Shown: one piece after another, positions 1 to 6,568 of the stretch
Layout of the letters: each line of letters opens with the position of its first letter
How positions within the stretch are numbered: position 1 is the first letter of the stretch
Notes under the pieces: generated by a model
What the model saw: the letters and a program-made list of their open reading frames with translations, nothing else
The model's database searches: none
What the model was told of the DNA's origin: nothing
Origin: JALSKU01 sp964556545
Lineage (GTDB): Bacteria; Campylobacterota; Campylobacteria; Campylobacterales; JALSKU01
Assembly (NCBI GenBank): GCA_964556545.1
Contig: CAZKWE010000080.1
Coordinates: forward strand, 1 to 22,647
DNA length: 22,647 bases
Reading direction: 5' to 3'
Made by a program: the position numbers and the translations under genes

Positions 1-193
1 TGATATGTATGGAAACTTGACTTACTCTTTTATAGATACTGTTAAAGTTTTACATCCATACTATACTTTAAGAGGTATAGGTGGTCTATTTTATCTCATA
101 GGTGTGTTTATGTGGGCATATAATATCTACAAAACATTTGCGGCTGGTAGAGTGCTTGAAAAAGAACCTGCTTATACATCCCCTATGGCATAA
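1..193 (+). CDS. ccoN: cbb3-type cytochrome c oxidase subunit I, C-terminal end (partial)
   Basis: This is the 3' end of ccoN, whose product is the heme b/copper catalytic subunit of cbb3 oxidase in the inner membrane. The frame is open to the left edge, so the first ATG (position 5) is internal and the true start lies outside the window. About 62 C-terminal residues are visible, including a final transmembrane helix (IGGLFYLIGVFMWAYNIY) preceded by a DTVKVLHPYY stretch like that in other CcoN C-termini, and then a short polar tail. No heme or copper ligands fall in the visible part. It is followed after 12 nt by ccoO with a strong AAAGGAGG ribosome binding site, which supports the identification through operon context. 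Confidence 0.9.
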   Translation, partial: DMYGNLTYSFIDTVKVLHPYYTLRGIGGLFYLIGVFMWAYNIYKTFAAGRVLEKEPAYTSPMA

Positions 194-205
194 AAGGAGG
201 TTGAT

Positions 206-871
206 ATGTTTCATTGGTTAGAAAAAAATCCGTTTTTCTTTACGGTAGCTGCATTTTTAGTGATGGCTTATGCAGGTTTTGTTACGATCTTGCCAGATTT
301 TGCTAAAGAGTCAAGACCGATCGTAGGTAAAAAACCTTATACAATTTTACAAATAACAGGAAGAGAAGTTTATATTCATGAGGGCTGTGTATCTTGTCAT
401 TCTCAAATGATTAGACCATTTAAGAGCGAAACTGATAGATATGGAAAATATTCTCTTAGTGGAGAGTATGCTTATGATAGACCATTTCTTTGGGGTTCGG
501 AGAGAACCGGTCCGGATTTGCATAGAATTGGAAATTATAGGACAACAGATTGGCATGAAAATCATATGATGAAACCTACTAGTGTCGTTCCTGACAGTAT
601 TATGCCGGCATATCCACATCTTTTTACTATCCCGGCTGATTTAGATACCGCTTATGCCGAAGCATATACGGATAAAACAGTTTTCGGAGTTCCGTATGAT
701 AAACCGGGTATGCCAAAACTCGGAACTTTAGCTCAGGCAAAAGCTGAAGCATTGAATGAGGCTAAAAAAATAGCGGCAGATATGAAAAATAAAAAAGTAA
801 AAGATATGGTTGCAAACGGAAAAATTCCTGAAATTGTAGCTTTAATTGCCTATATGAATGGGTTAAAATAG
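206..871 (+). CDS. ccoO: cbb3-type cytochrome c oxidase subunit II (monoheme cytochrome c)
   Basis: This 221-residue, membrane-anchored, periplasm-facing monoheme cytochrome c passes electrons from CcoP to CcoN in the terminal oxidase. One N-terminal transmembrane helix spans about residues 10-30. The heme c motif CVSCH lies at 61-65, followed by SQMIRPF as in CcoO/FixO proteins. The sequence RTGPDLHRIG (about 100-109) and a MPAYPHLF segment with the probable axial Met133 are also family hallmarks. The ATG is preceded by AAAGGAGG. The gene lies between ccoN and ccoQ in the standard ccoNOQP order. The length is normal for the family and nothing appears broken. Confidence 0.97.
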   Translation: MFHWLEKNPFFFTVAAFLVMAYAGFVTILPDFAKESRPIVGKKPYTILQITGREVYIHEGCVSCHSQMIRPFKSETDRYGKYSLSGEYAYDRPFLWGSERTGPDLHRIGNYRTTDWHENHMMKPTSVVPDSIMPAYPHLFTIPADLDTAYAEAYTDKTVFGVPYDKPGMPKLGTLAQAKAEALNEAKKIAADMKNKKVKDMVANGKIPEIVALIAYMNGLK

Positions 872-884
872 CAAAGGATTTAAC

Positions 885-1109
885 TTGGAGATAGAACATA
901 TTAGAGAATTGCAGGCATATGGATATATTGGATTAGTTATATTTTTAACTATTATTTTATATGCTTATATACACCATCTCTATAAAACCCAAAGAAGTGG
1001 AGAAAGAGATTATGAAAAGTATTCAAACCTTGCTTTGCATGATGATATAGATTCTACTCCGGTTGAACAACATACTAAAGATGAAAAAAAGAAGGAGCAA
1101 ATTAAATGA
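885..1109 (+). CDS. ccoQ: cbb3-type cytochrome c oxidase subunit CcoQ
   Basis: This 74-residue small membrane protein is the third gene of the ccoNOQP operon. CcoQ helps assembly and stability of the oxidase complex. One transmembrane helix spans about residues 13-30 (GYIGLVIFLTIILYAYIHH), followed by a charged cytoplasmic tail rich in Lys, Glu and Asp. The start is a TTG codon. It is chosen because AAGGA at 874-878 lies six bases upstream and no ATG exists near the N-terminus. The stop overlaps the ccoP start by 4 nt (ATGA), which suggests translational coupling. CcoQ proteins are poorly conserved, so the name rests largely on position, size and topology. Confidence 0.85.
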   Translation: MEIEHIRELQAYGYIGLVIFLTIILYAYIHHLYKTQRSGERDYEKYSNLALHDDIDSTPVEQHTKDEKKKEQIK

Positions 1110-1951
1110 AATGGTTTAATGATAATGTAAATATACTTGCTCTGATCGGTGCTGCTGCTATTATCATATTGACTGTTTTTGTAGCAGGCAAATATATTAG
1201 GCAGATGAAGACCGATAAGAGTACGGGCGATTTAACAGGTGAAGAGTGGGATGGAGTAGGAGAATACAATAACCCTGTTCCTACAGGTTGGGGAATGGCA
1301 TTTGTAGGTACCATAATATGGTGGGCATGGTATGCATTGTCCGGATATCCGCTTTGGTCATTTTCACAAATAGGGCAGTGGAATGAAGAGACTCAGGCTT
1401 ACAATAAAGCTTTTGAAAAAAAATGGGCTAATGCTGATAAAGAAACTCTTAAGAATATGGGTGAAGGTGTATTTATAAATGACTGTGCACCTTGTCATGG
1501 AATTACAGGTGATGGTCTTGGGGGAAAAGCTCAAAATTTTGCTCATAGATTTACAAAAGCCCAAGTTCTTGATGTTATCAAAAGAGGCTCAGCTGCACTT
1601 GGAGATAAAAAAATAGGTGACAATAAAGGTCAGCTCGGATATGCTCTTGGCGAAATGCCTGCAGGAATGGCAAGCGGAGACAGTGCAAATGCAATTGCTG
1701 AATATGTTGCAGGCGGTCTTAAAGGTACAGCTCCCGCCGGATTTGCTACCTGTGCAGGATGTCATGGTCAAGATGGAACCGGTAACGGTGGCACAGCTCC
1801 GAATTTAAAAGCTTATGATGAAACATTGGTAAAAAATGTTTTAACTTATGGTAAGCATGGAATGCTTGGTAAAATGCCGGCGATAAAAGGCTTGTTGTCT
1901 AACATACAAGAAAAAGCTGTTGCCACCTATGTAGATACATTAAGACAATAG
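1106..1951 (+). CDS. ccoP: cbb3-type cytochrome c oxidase subunit III (diheme cytochrome c)
   Basis: This 281-residue diheme cytochrome c subunit accepts electrons from soluble or membrane cytochromes and feeds CcoO. Two N-terminal hydrophobic helices are visible, at about residues 8-30 and 62-80 (GMAFVGTIIWWAWYALSG). The second is followed by the YPLW segment typical of CcoP. The two heme c motifs are CAPCH at 127-131 and CAGCH at 216-220. Likely axial methionines are Met184 (GEMPAG) and Met257 (GKMPAI). The ATG has an AGAAGGAG sequence upstream inside the ccoQ end. The two-helix N-terminus is the longer CcoP form. The gene closes the core operon, and a DUF4006-like gene follows after 9 nt. 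Confidence 0.97.
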   Translation: MKWFNDNVNILALIGAAAIIILTVFVAGKYIRQMKTDKSTGDLTGEEWDGVGEYNNPVPTGWGMAFVGTIIWWAWYALSGYPLWSFSQIGQWNEETQAYNKAFEKKWANADKETLKNMGEGVFINDCAPCHGITGDGLGGKAQNFAHRFTKAQVLDVIKRGSAALGDKKIGDNKGQLGYALGEMPAGMASGDSANAIAEYVAGGLKGTAPAGFATCAGCHGQDGTGNGGTAPNLKAYDETLVKNVLTYGKHGMLGKMPAIKGLLSNIQEKAVATYVDTLRQ

Positions 1952-1960
1952 GAGTGTGAA

Positions 1961-2188
1961 ATGAGATTAAATGAAGAAAATCCGACAAGAAGATTGTGTT
2001 TCAACCTAAATGGCTTAATGGGTGGCTTGATTGCTACAGTTTTACTTTTGTCAATATTGGTTGGTTTGACTATATGGGATATTAAAGTCCAAAAAGCAAA
2101 TGCTGAGACTTTTTATAAAATTAAAGATCCTCAAAGTATTCAGTTTAAAAGTGATGATAATGTCAAGCATTATGAGCTTGTAAAATAA
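1961..2188 (+). CDS. DUF4006-type small membrane protein of the cbb3 operon
   Basis: This 75-residue protein has one transmembrane helix at about residues 18-40 (GGLIATVLLLSILVGLTIW), followed by a short soluble tail rich in Lys and Asp. The N-terminal NGLMGG stretch and overall layout match my recollection of the DUF4006 family, which occurs in Campylobacterota directly after ccoP. No biochemical role is established. From position it is presumably an accessory, assembly or stability factor of the cbb3 oxidase. The ribosome binding site is GGAGTG just before the ATG, 9 nt after the ccoP stop, so it is almost certainly co-transcribed. The family name comes from memory of context and not from a profile search. 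Confidence 0.75.
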   Translation: MRLNEENPTRRLCFNLNGLMGGLIATVLLLSILVGLTIWDIKVQKANAETFYKIKDPQSIQFKSDDNVKHYELVK

Positions 2189-2200
2189 AAAGGAGTTAAA

Positions 2201-2302
2201 ATGGGAGATTTGTTATATAAATTATCAGCTTGGGGCTTAGTGCTTACAGCTATAATATCGCTATGGGCAGTTTTGACTCCGCATCATCTGTTTTTAGGTT
2301 GA
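2201..2302 (+). CDS. 33-residue single-helix membrane protein in the cbb3 operon
   Basis: This short ORF encodes MGDLLYKLSAWGLVLTAI followed by ISLWAVLTPHHLFLG. It has an ATG start with AAGGAG about six bases upstream, lies 12 nt after the DUF4006-like gene, and its TGA abuts the GTG of the next gene directly. One hydrophobic helix (about residues 8-26) fills most of the protein, and a HH pair sits near the C-terminus. The good ribosome binding site, tight packing and membrane character argue for a real gene. No family is recognised. By analogy, tiny single-helix subunits are known in cbb3 oxidases (CcoM of Pseudomonas stutzeri) and bd oxidases (CydX), but homology to these is not shown. Confidence 0.6.
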   Translation: MGDLLYKLSAWGLVLTAIISLWAVLTPHHLFLG

Positions 2303-2932
2303 GTGTTGATAAAAAAATATTACAACGGGTGGCTTGTTGCCACCCTTTTTCTTTTATCTGTTTTTACAACATTGCATGCTAATGCTTCTCTTGTAGTTTG
2401 TAATGATGGGTTGGTAAACGACAGAGCAATAGGCGAAATAAAAAAGATAGGTAAAGAGATTAGAGAAAAAACCGGTATCTCCATATATCTGTGTGTTAAA
2501 AAAAGTATAAACAATCAAAAAATAAAAATTTTTGAAAATAAATTATCCAAGAAATTAAAAAAACCTTTTATATTGCTTGCAATGGCTGCAAATGAACAAA
2601 AAGTTGATATTTTAACTTCTTCTCAAACACATAATCTAATCGATATAAATGATATATTAAGTCCTTTTAGCGGTACGATTATACCGATATTGACTGAAAG
2701 AAAAGGTGAAGATAAGTATTCTGCGGCAATGTTAAACGGTTATGCCGATATAGCTGACAGAGTTGCAAAAAAGACTGGTATCAAATTAAATTCAAGTATC
2801 GGTAATACAAACAGAATCTTAATAAATATTTTAAGAGTTATAATTTATGGATCTTTTTTGTATTTTGTTGTAATCTATATTAAAAGAAAATATTTTTATA
2901 AAAGAGAGAAAAAGAGTGAAAAATCAAAATAA
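2303..2932 (+). CDS. membrane-anchored periplasmic protein, possible TPM-like domain
   Basis: This is a 209-residue protein. An N-terminal signal sequence (about residues 8-28, ending at HANA before SLVVCNDG) is followed by a soluble domain (about 30-160) and one C-terminal transmembrane helix (about 172-194) with a very basic tail. The soluble part has the order seen in TPM/YgcG-like domains: a short strand, a helix of the type AIGEIKKIGKEIREKTGISIYL, then a hydrophobic LLAMA strand. The match is by pattern only and no catalytic residues can be claimed. GTG at 2303 is taken as the start because it abuts the previous stop; TTG at 2306 is equally possible. Between ccoP and the fixH-like gene, a role in oxidase maturation or envelope stability is inference. 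Confidence 0.55.
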   Translation: MLIKKYYNGWLVATLFLLSVFTTLHANASLVVCNDGLVNDRAIGEIKKIGKEIREKTGISIYLCVKKSINNQKIKIFENKLSKKLKKPFILLAMAANEQKVDILTSSQTHNLIDINDILSPFSGTIIPILTERKGEDKYSAAMLNGYADIADRVAKKTGIKLNSSIGNTNRILINILRVIIYGSFLYFVVIYIKRKYFYKREKKSEKSK

Positions 2933-3410
2933 AAGTTTTTGGCCTTACGGTATAACGATAGCAATTTTGGCTGTTGTGGTTATGGGTGCGGGAACAATTA
3001 TGATAGCTTTAAAGCATCCTGTACAGATGGATGAGGCTTATATGAAAAAATATCAAAAAGTTGATTCTCATATAAATGAGATAAAAAAGTCTGAAGAGCT
3101 TTTTAAAAAGCAGTATTATGTTGAAATATCAAATAAGCATTTTACGATAGGTAAAAACAGACTGATTATAAATGTTAAAGACAAATATACAAACAGACAT
3201 GCGGATAATCTCTTAATTAAAGTTAAAATAACAAGACCTGATGATGATACACATGATATAAAATTATCCTCAAAAGAGAAGGGAGATAAGTATATTTTTC
3301 CCGATTTTTATATAAAAAAACCCGGAAGATGGATTGTGCTTGTTGATATCAGTAATGGTAAAGTAAGCGCTTATTATCAAAAAGAAATTGATACCGTTGA
3401 AAAGCTTTAA
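2916..3410 (+). CDS. FixH/CcoH-like protein, cbb3 oxidase assembly
   Basis: This 164-residue protein has an N-terminal transmembrane helix (about residues 10-32), a lysine- and glutamate-rich linker helix, and a C-terminal periplasmic beta-rich domain (about 75-160) with the pattern LIINVKDKYTN, LLIKVKITRPDDDTHD, YIFPDFYIKKPGRWIVLVDI. This is the layout of FixH/CcoH proteins, which are needed for cbb3 assembly in other bacteria. The start is GTG inside the preceding gene (17-nt overlap), with GAGAGAAAAAGA upstream as a weak ribosome binding site. It is the last gene of the oxidase operon here. The copper and maturation genes ccoG, ccoI and ccoS are not in the window. The assignment rests on architecture and location. 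Confidence 0.7.
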   Translation: MKNQNKSFWPYGITIAILAVVVMGAGTIMIALKHPVQMDEAYMKKYQKVDSHINEIKKSEELFKKQYYVEISNKHFTIGKNRLIINVKDKYTNRHADNLLIKVKITRPDDDTHDIKLSSKEKGDKYIFPDFYIKKPGRWIVLVDISNGKVSAYYQKEIDTVEKL

Positions 3411-3502
3411 AAGACCACTATACTGTGGCAATACCCGCAAAAGCATAGCTTTGGATAAGATTTAAAATATAAATAACCGGTTAATTTAAGAGCAATTACT
3501 CT

Positions 3503-4579
3503 TTAAATGCTTGCAGCCCAATTCCAAAACGGAATAATTTCGTATTCTATTTCATTTTCACAAAATCGATCCTCATTTCCCAAACTGATAATGAATACTT
3601 TTTTAATATTGAGTTTTTTAAAGGCTTTTTTTCTTTTAACTATTTTATTTCTTAAAAGAGCAGGTGGCATAAATGCGATACATAAAATTGCCATGTTTTC
3701 TTTCGGTAAATAAAAATCCATATCATCAGTATAATATACAATTTTATCTCTTTTATAAATTTCAAGAAATACTATATTTTCAAATCTTTTTATAAAATCC
3801 TTTTCAAAACTGATAGCATTTTTTATAGTAAAATCTATCAGAAAAATCTTTTTTGCAGCTTTTGGATAGTTGTATTTGTCAAGAAACAGTATAATTCTTC
3901 TTTGTTTTAAATCCTCAACTAATTCGTAAAACATATCTTTAGAAATTTTAATTTCTTTTTTAATTTTTCCGAAAACACCATAAAGTGAGACAGGCATGGA
4001 TTGAAGTTTGCTTAAATGCTTCAATATGTAAAGTTGCTTTTTATTTTGTGATATAAGCATAGTAATATCCTGAAGATATCGAATTTTATCAACTTCATTG
4101 ATATGGGATATTGAAGGGAATGTGCCATTGTTAGCATAAGAATTAAATATATTTTCTATTTTGGAATTGCTTCTTTCAAAAGCAATAAACTCTTCAAAAT
4201 CAAGTGGAAAAAAATTGATACATTTAAAACCTTTATAATGATACTTATAGTTTGTAGTGATAATGATTTCATCACATTTGGGCAAATCAAAGGAAAAATC
4301 AAAGTTTTCCAATATAAGTAATTTTATATTTTTTCTGTATATATAATCTTTGAGATTTTGTTTTATGATATCTTTTTCCAGTCTTATATCTTTAAAATCA
4401 ATATACAAATAATCACTACTTTTGTAATTTTGCATATGAGAATACAAAAGATAAGTAACACCACTTTTCGGAGAGTAGTGAATAATTACTTTTTTTGAAG
4501 TAATTTGAGTTTTTCTATTGATATAGCCTATCTTTTTCGGTTCAAAATCATACAATATATCTAATTGTGATAAACCCAT
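3503..4579 (-). CDS. AAA_14/DUF4143-type ATPase-like protein with degenerate P-loop
   Basis: This 358-residue protein is transcribed towards the cbb3 operon. The N-terminal part looks like the ATPase of the AAA_14 plus DUF4143 family. A hydrophobic strand and loop VIIHYSPKSGVTYLL lie at the Walker A position (about 31-45). A Walker B-like LLILENFDF (about 87-95), a sensor-1-like IIITTN (105-110) and the family-typical FPLDFEEFIAFE (124-135) follow. The C-terminal half (about 180-358) resembles the winged-helix and DUF4143 part. The Walker A lacks the invariant GK[ST] lysine, having Gly-Val-Thr in its place, so ATP hydrolysis is doubtful. The start ATG has AAGGAG nearby (4585-4590, complement). 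A related ATP-binding protein flanks rpsJ in Helicobacter (recalled, not checked). Function is unknown. Confidence 0.75.
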   Translation of the reverse strand: MGLSQLDILYDFEPKKIGYINRKTQITSKKVIIHYSPKSGVTYLLYSHMQNYKSSDYLYIDFKDIRLEKDIIKQNLKDYIYRKNIKLLILENFDFSFDLPKCDEIIITTNYKYHYKGFKCINFFPLDFEEFIAFERSNSKIENIFNSYANNGTFPSISHINEVDKIRYLQDITMLISQNKKQLYILKHLSKLQSMPVSLYGVFGKIKKEIKISKDMFYELVEDLKQRRIILFLDKYNYPKAAKKIFLIDFTIKNAISFEKDFIKRFENIVFLEIYKRDKIVYYTDDMDFYLPKENMAILCIAFMPPALLRNKIVKRKKAFKKLNIKKVFIISLGNEDRFCENEIEYEIIPFWNWAASI

Positions 4580-4593
4580 AATTTCTCCTTCGG

Positions 4594-4605
4594 GTACTTA
4601 AGTAC
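4594..4605. promoter_or_regulatory. 12-bp perfect palindrome upstream of the ATPase-like gene
   Basis: GTACTTAAGTAC is a perfect inverted repeat lying 4 nt beyond the ribosome binding site of the minus-strand ATPase-like gene and close to AT-rich -10-like sequences on that strand. The position would suit an operator. No regulator is identified, so the role is inference. Confidence 0.35.
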
Positions 4606-4627
4606 TTATAGATATCATAATATAATA

Positions 4628-4650
4628 CTTTTCCTTAAAAAAAGGAAAAG
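4628..4650. repeat. 9-bp inverted repeat (hairpin) in the divergent intergenic region
   Basis: CTTTTCCTT (4628-4636) and AAGGAAAAG (4642-4650) form a perfect 9-bp stem around a 5-nt A loop. It lies between the divergently transcribed ATPase-like gene and the rpsJ promoter. The sequence is mostly A/T and has no flanking gene end, so it is unlikely to be an ordinary terminator. It may be a protein-binding site or simply low-complexity DNA. Confidence 0.35.
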
Positions 4651-4685
4651 ATAAGCAATTATTTAGCCTAAATGTGTAAAAGTTA

Positions 4686-4714
4686 TTGACTAATATCAAA
4701 CAATAAAGTATAAT
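4686..4714 (+). promoter_or_regulatory. sigma70-type promoter of the S10-spc ribosomal cluster
   Basis: TTGACT at 4686-4691 and TATAAT at 4709-4714 are separated by exactly 17 bp, which is close to the vegetative consensus. A start near 4721 would give a leader of about 50 nt before the rpsJ ATG at 4772. No other strong promoter was noted upstream, and the next 24 genes lie on the same strand. It is the obvious driver of the ribosomal protein operon. Confidence 0.8.
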
Positions 4715-4729
4715 CACACTTCCAAAATA

Positions 4730-4746
4730 GTCGCATTCGTTGCGAC
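4730..4746 (+). promoter_or_regulatory. hairpin in the rpsJ 5' leader
   Basis: GTCGCA (4730-4735) pairs with TGCGAC (4741-4746) around the loop TTCGT, starting about ten bases into the predicted transcript and ending 11 nt before the TAAGG ribosome binding site (4758-4762). It is one of the more GC-rich patches of an otherwise AT-rich intergenic region. It may stabilise the mRNA or be part of feedback control. There is no U tract, so it is not a terminator. Confidence 0.4.
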
Positions 4747-4771
4747 AAGTTCTTTTATAAGGTTAGCCACA

Positions 4772-5089
4772 ATGGAAAAAATACGACTTAAGCTAAAGGC
4801 TTATGATCATAGAGTATTAGATAGATCAGTTGCAGCAATCGTAGAAGCTGTTAAAAGAACAGGTGCCGAAATTATCGGTCCTATGCCTATGCCTACTAAG
4901 ATAAAAAGATATACAGTTCTTAGATCTCCACATGTAAATAAAGATTCAAGAGAGCAATTTGAGATGAGAATTCACTCGAGATTGATTGATATCGTATCAG
5001 CGACACCTGATACTATTGATTCACTAATGAAGCTTGATCTTGCTCCTGAAGTTAATGTGGAAGTAAGAGCAATGGGTGCAAAGGGGTAA
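4772..5089 (+). CDS. rpsJ: 30S ribosomal protein S10
   Basis: This 105-residue protein matches S10/NusE across its length: the start EKIRLKLKAYDHRVLDRS, the GPMPMPTKIKRYTVLRSPHVNKDSREQFE core and the RLIDI segment are family signatures. S10 is a head protein of the 30S subunit and doubles as NusE in transcription antitermination. The ATG is preceded by TAAGG nine bases upstream. It is the first gene of the ribosomal cluster behind a near-consensus promoter. The str operon genes (rpsL, rpsG, fusA, tuf) that precede rpsJ in many bacteria are absent, and the neighbour upstream is the divergent ATPase-like gene. Confidence 0.98.
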   Translation: MEKIRLKLKAYDHRVLDRSVAAIVEAVKRTGAEIIGPMPMPTKIKRYTVLRSPHVNKDSREQFEMRIHSRLIDIVSATPDTIDSLMKLDLAPEVNVEVRAMGAKG

Positions 5090-5092
5090 AAT

Positions 5093-5671
5093 ATGGAATA
5101 TATCATACAAAAAATAGGAATGAGCAGAACTATTGGTGTTCCTAGTGTTCCGGTCACACTTTGCAAAATAGTAGAAGCCAAAGTATGTGAAGTCAAAGAA
5201 GATAAAAAAGCTATAGTAGCATATAGTGATGGAAAAAAGACGAATAAAGCCATACAGGGACAACAAAAGAAATATAATCTTTCAAAAGAATTTAATAGAT
5301 TTGTTACTCTTCAAGTTTCTAATGAAGAAGCGGGAGATTTAGATCTTTCTCCTTTAAAAGAGGCAAAAAAAGTAAAAACTACTTTTAAAACAAAAGGTAG
5401 AGGATTCAGCGGTGTTATGAAAAGATGGAATTTTGCCGGCGGTCCCGGAGGACATGGTTCAAGATTTCACAGAGCTCCCGGATCAATAGGCAACTGCGAG
5501 TGGCCGGGCCGTGTGCAAAAGGGTAGAAAAATGCCCGGACAATACGGAAATACTCAAGTGACAGTAAAAAATGAAGTTATAGAGTTTGATGAAGAAAACG
5601 GTATCCTTGTTTTAAAAGGTGCTATAAGCGGTTCAAACGGAAGAGTTGGTAAGATAAGGATAATTAAATGA
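5093..5671 (+). CDS. rplC: 50S ribosomal protein L3
   Basis: This 192-residue protein is L3, an early assembly protein of the 50S subunit near the peptidyl transferase centre. The N-terminus IIQKIGMSRTIG and the central extension GRGFSGVMKRWNFAGGPGGHGSRFHR, followed by PGSIGN and GRKMPGQYGN, are diagnostic. The length is slightly below the E. coli protein (209) but normal for Campylobacterota. It begins 3 nt after rpsJ, and its stop overlaps the rplD start (ATGA). No anomaly is seen. Confidence 0.98.
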   Translation: MEYIIQKIGMSRTIGVPSVPVTLCKIVEAKVCEVKEDKKAIVAYSDGKKTNKAIQGQQKKYNLSKEFNRFVTLQVSNEEAGDLDLSPLKEAKKVKTTFKTKGRGFSGVMKRWNFAGGPGGHGSRFHRAPGSIGNCEWPGRVQKGRKMPGQYGNTQVTVKNEVIEFDEENGILVLKGAISGSNGRVGKIRIIK

Positions 5672-6282
5672 GTAAAGCCATTGTGTTAAATGATAAATTA
5701 GAAAGAGCAAGCGAGCTTGAACTTCCAAAGAATTTTGGAGAAATCAACTCCAGCAATTTGTATCTTTATGTCAAGTCTTATTTGGCCAGTCTAAGAGCCA
5801 ATACCGCCGTTGCAAAAGGAAAAGGCGAAGTAAGAGGCGGCGGAAAGAAGCCATGGAGTCAAAAAGGCAGAGGCGGTGCGAGAGCCGGTTCGAACAGAAG
5901 CCCTATATGGGTAGGCGGTGGTGTAGCACACGGCCCTAAAAACAATAGAAATTATTTTCAAAAAATCAATAAAAAACAAAAAAGACTGGCTTTGGAGTAT
6001 GCTTTGGAAGAAAAAGCACAAAACGGAGCACTTTTTGTAGTTGATTCAGTGAGCGTGGAATCAGGTAAAACCAAAGATGCGGCTAAAATATTGAAAACTT
6101 TAAATCTAAGAGATGCTTTGGTAGTAAAAGAGTTGATAGACGAAAAAAGTTTTTATGCATTTAGAAATTTAAGCAATGCTTATTTGGTTGAGCCAAATGA
6201 GCTAAATGCTTATATAGTAACAGCATTTCATTCATTGGTGATAGAAAAAGCTGTTTTAGAAAATTTGATAAAAGAGGGCTAA
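5668..6282 (+). CDS. rplD: 50S ribosomal protein L4
   Basis: This 204-residue protein is L4, which lines the peptide exit tunnel. The internal loop RANTAVAKGKGEVRGGGKKPWSQKGRGGARAGSNRSPIWVGGGVAHGP (about residues 44-90) is the highly conserved tunnel extension. In gammaproteobacteria L4 also represses its own operon by binding the S10 leader. Here the leader is only about 50 nt with one short hairpin, so the same mechanism is not evident. The start overlaps the rplC stop by 4 nt. Confidence 0.97.
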   Translation: MSKAIVLNDKLERASELELPKNFGEINSSNLYLYVKSYLASLRANTAVAKGKGEVRGGGKKPWSQKGRGGARAGSNRSPIWVGGGVAHGPKNNRNYFQKINKKQKRLALEYALEEKAQNGALFVVDSVSVESGKTKDAAKILKTLNLRDALVVKELIDEKSFYAFRNLSNAYLVEPNELNAYIVTAFHSLVIEKAVLENLIKEG

Positions 6283-6285
6283 TCG

Positions 6286-6567
6286 ATGGCAGATATAACA
6301 GATATAAAAGCAATACTATATACTGAAAAAAGTTTGGGCCTTCAAGAAGACGGAGTTGTTGTTATACAGACAAGTCCTAAAATGACAAAAAATTCATTGA
6401 AAGAAGTTTTGAAAAATTACTTTGGATTTGTTCCTTTGAAAGTTAACTCTATGAGAGTAAGCGGTAAAGTGAAGAGATTTAGAGGTCTTGAAGGAAAAAG
6501 AGCAGATTATAAAAAATTCTATGTGAAGCTACCTGAAGGTGCCGCAATAGAAAGTATGGAGGTATAA
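6286..6567 (+). CDS. rplW: 50S ribosomal protein L23
   Basis: This 93-residue protein is L23, located at the tunnel exit, where it docks trigger factor and SRP. The visible family features are TDIKAILYTEKSLGLQE at the N-terminus, FGFVPLKVNSMRVSGKVKRFRG in the middle with the long loop, and the basic KRADYKKFYVKLPEG ending. It starts 3 nt after rplD and ends 1 nt before rplB, with GGAGG overlapping its own 3' end serving rplB. Confidence 0.96.
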   Translation: MADITDIKAILYTEKSLGLQEDGVVVIQTSPKMTKNSLKEVLKNYFGFVPLKVNSMRVSGKVKRFRGLEGKRADYKKFYVKLPEGAAIESMEV

Positions 6568-6568
6568 G

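Noticed and set aside
3474..3505. TAACCGGTTA palindrome and an AAGAG/CTCTT pair between the convergent FixH-like and ATPase-like genes as terminators
   Set aside because: The stems are only 5 bp and lack a U tract. A terminator is expected in this 92-bp gap, but none can be supported.
4628..4650. The 9-bp inverted repeat as an intrinsic terminator
   Set aside because: No gene ends nearby. It lies between divergent promoters and its stem is nearly all A/T.
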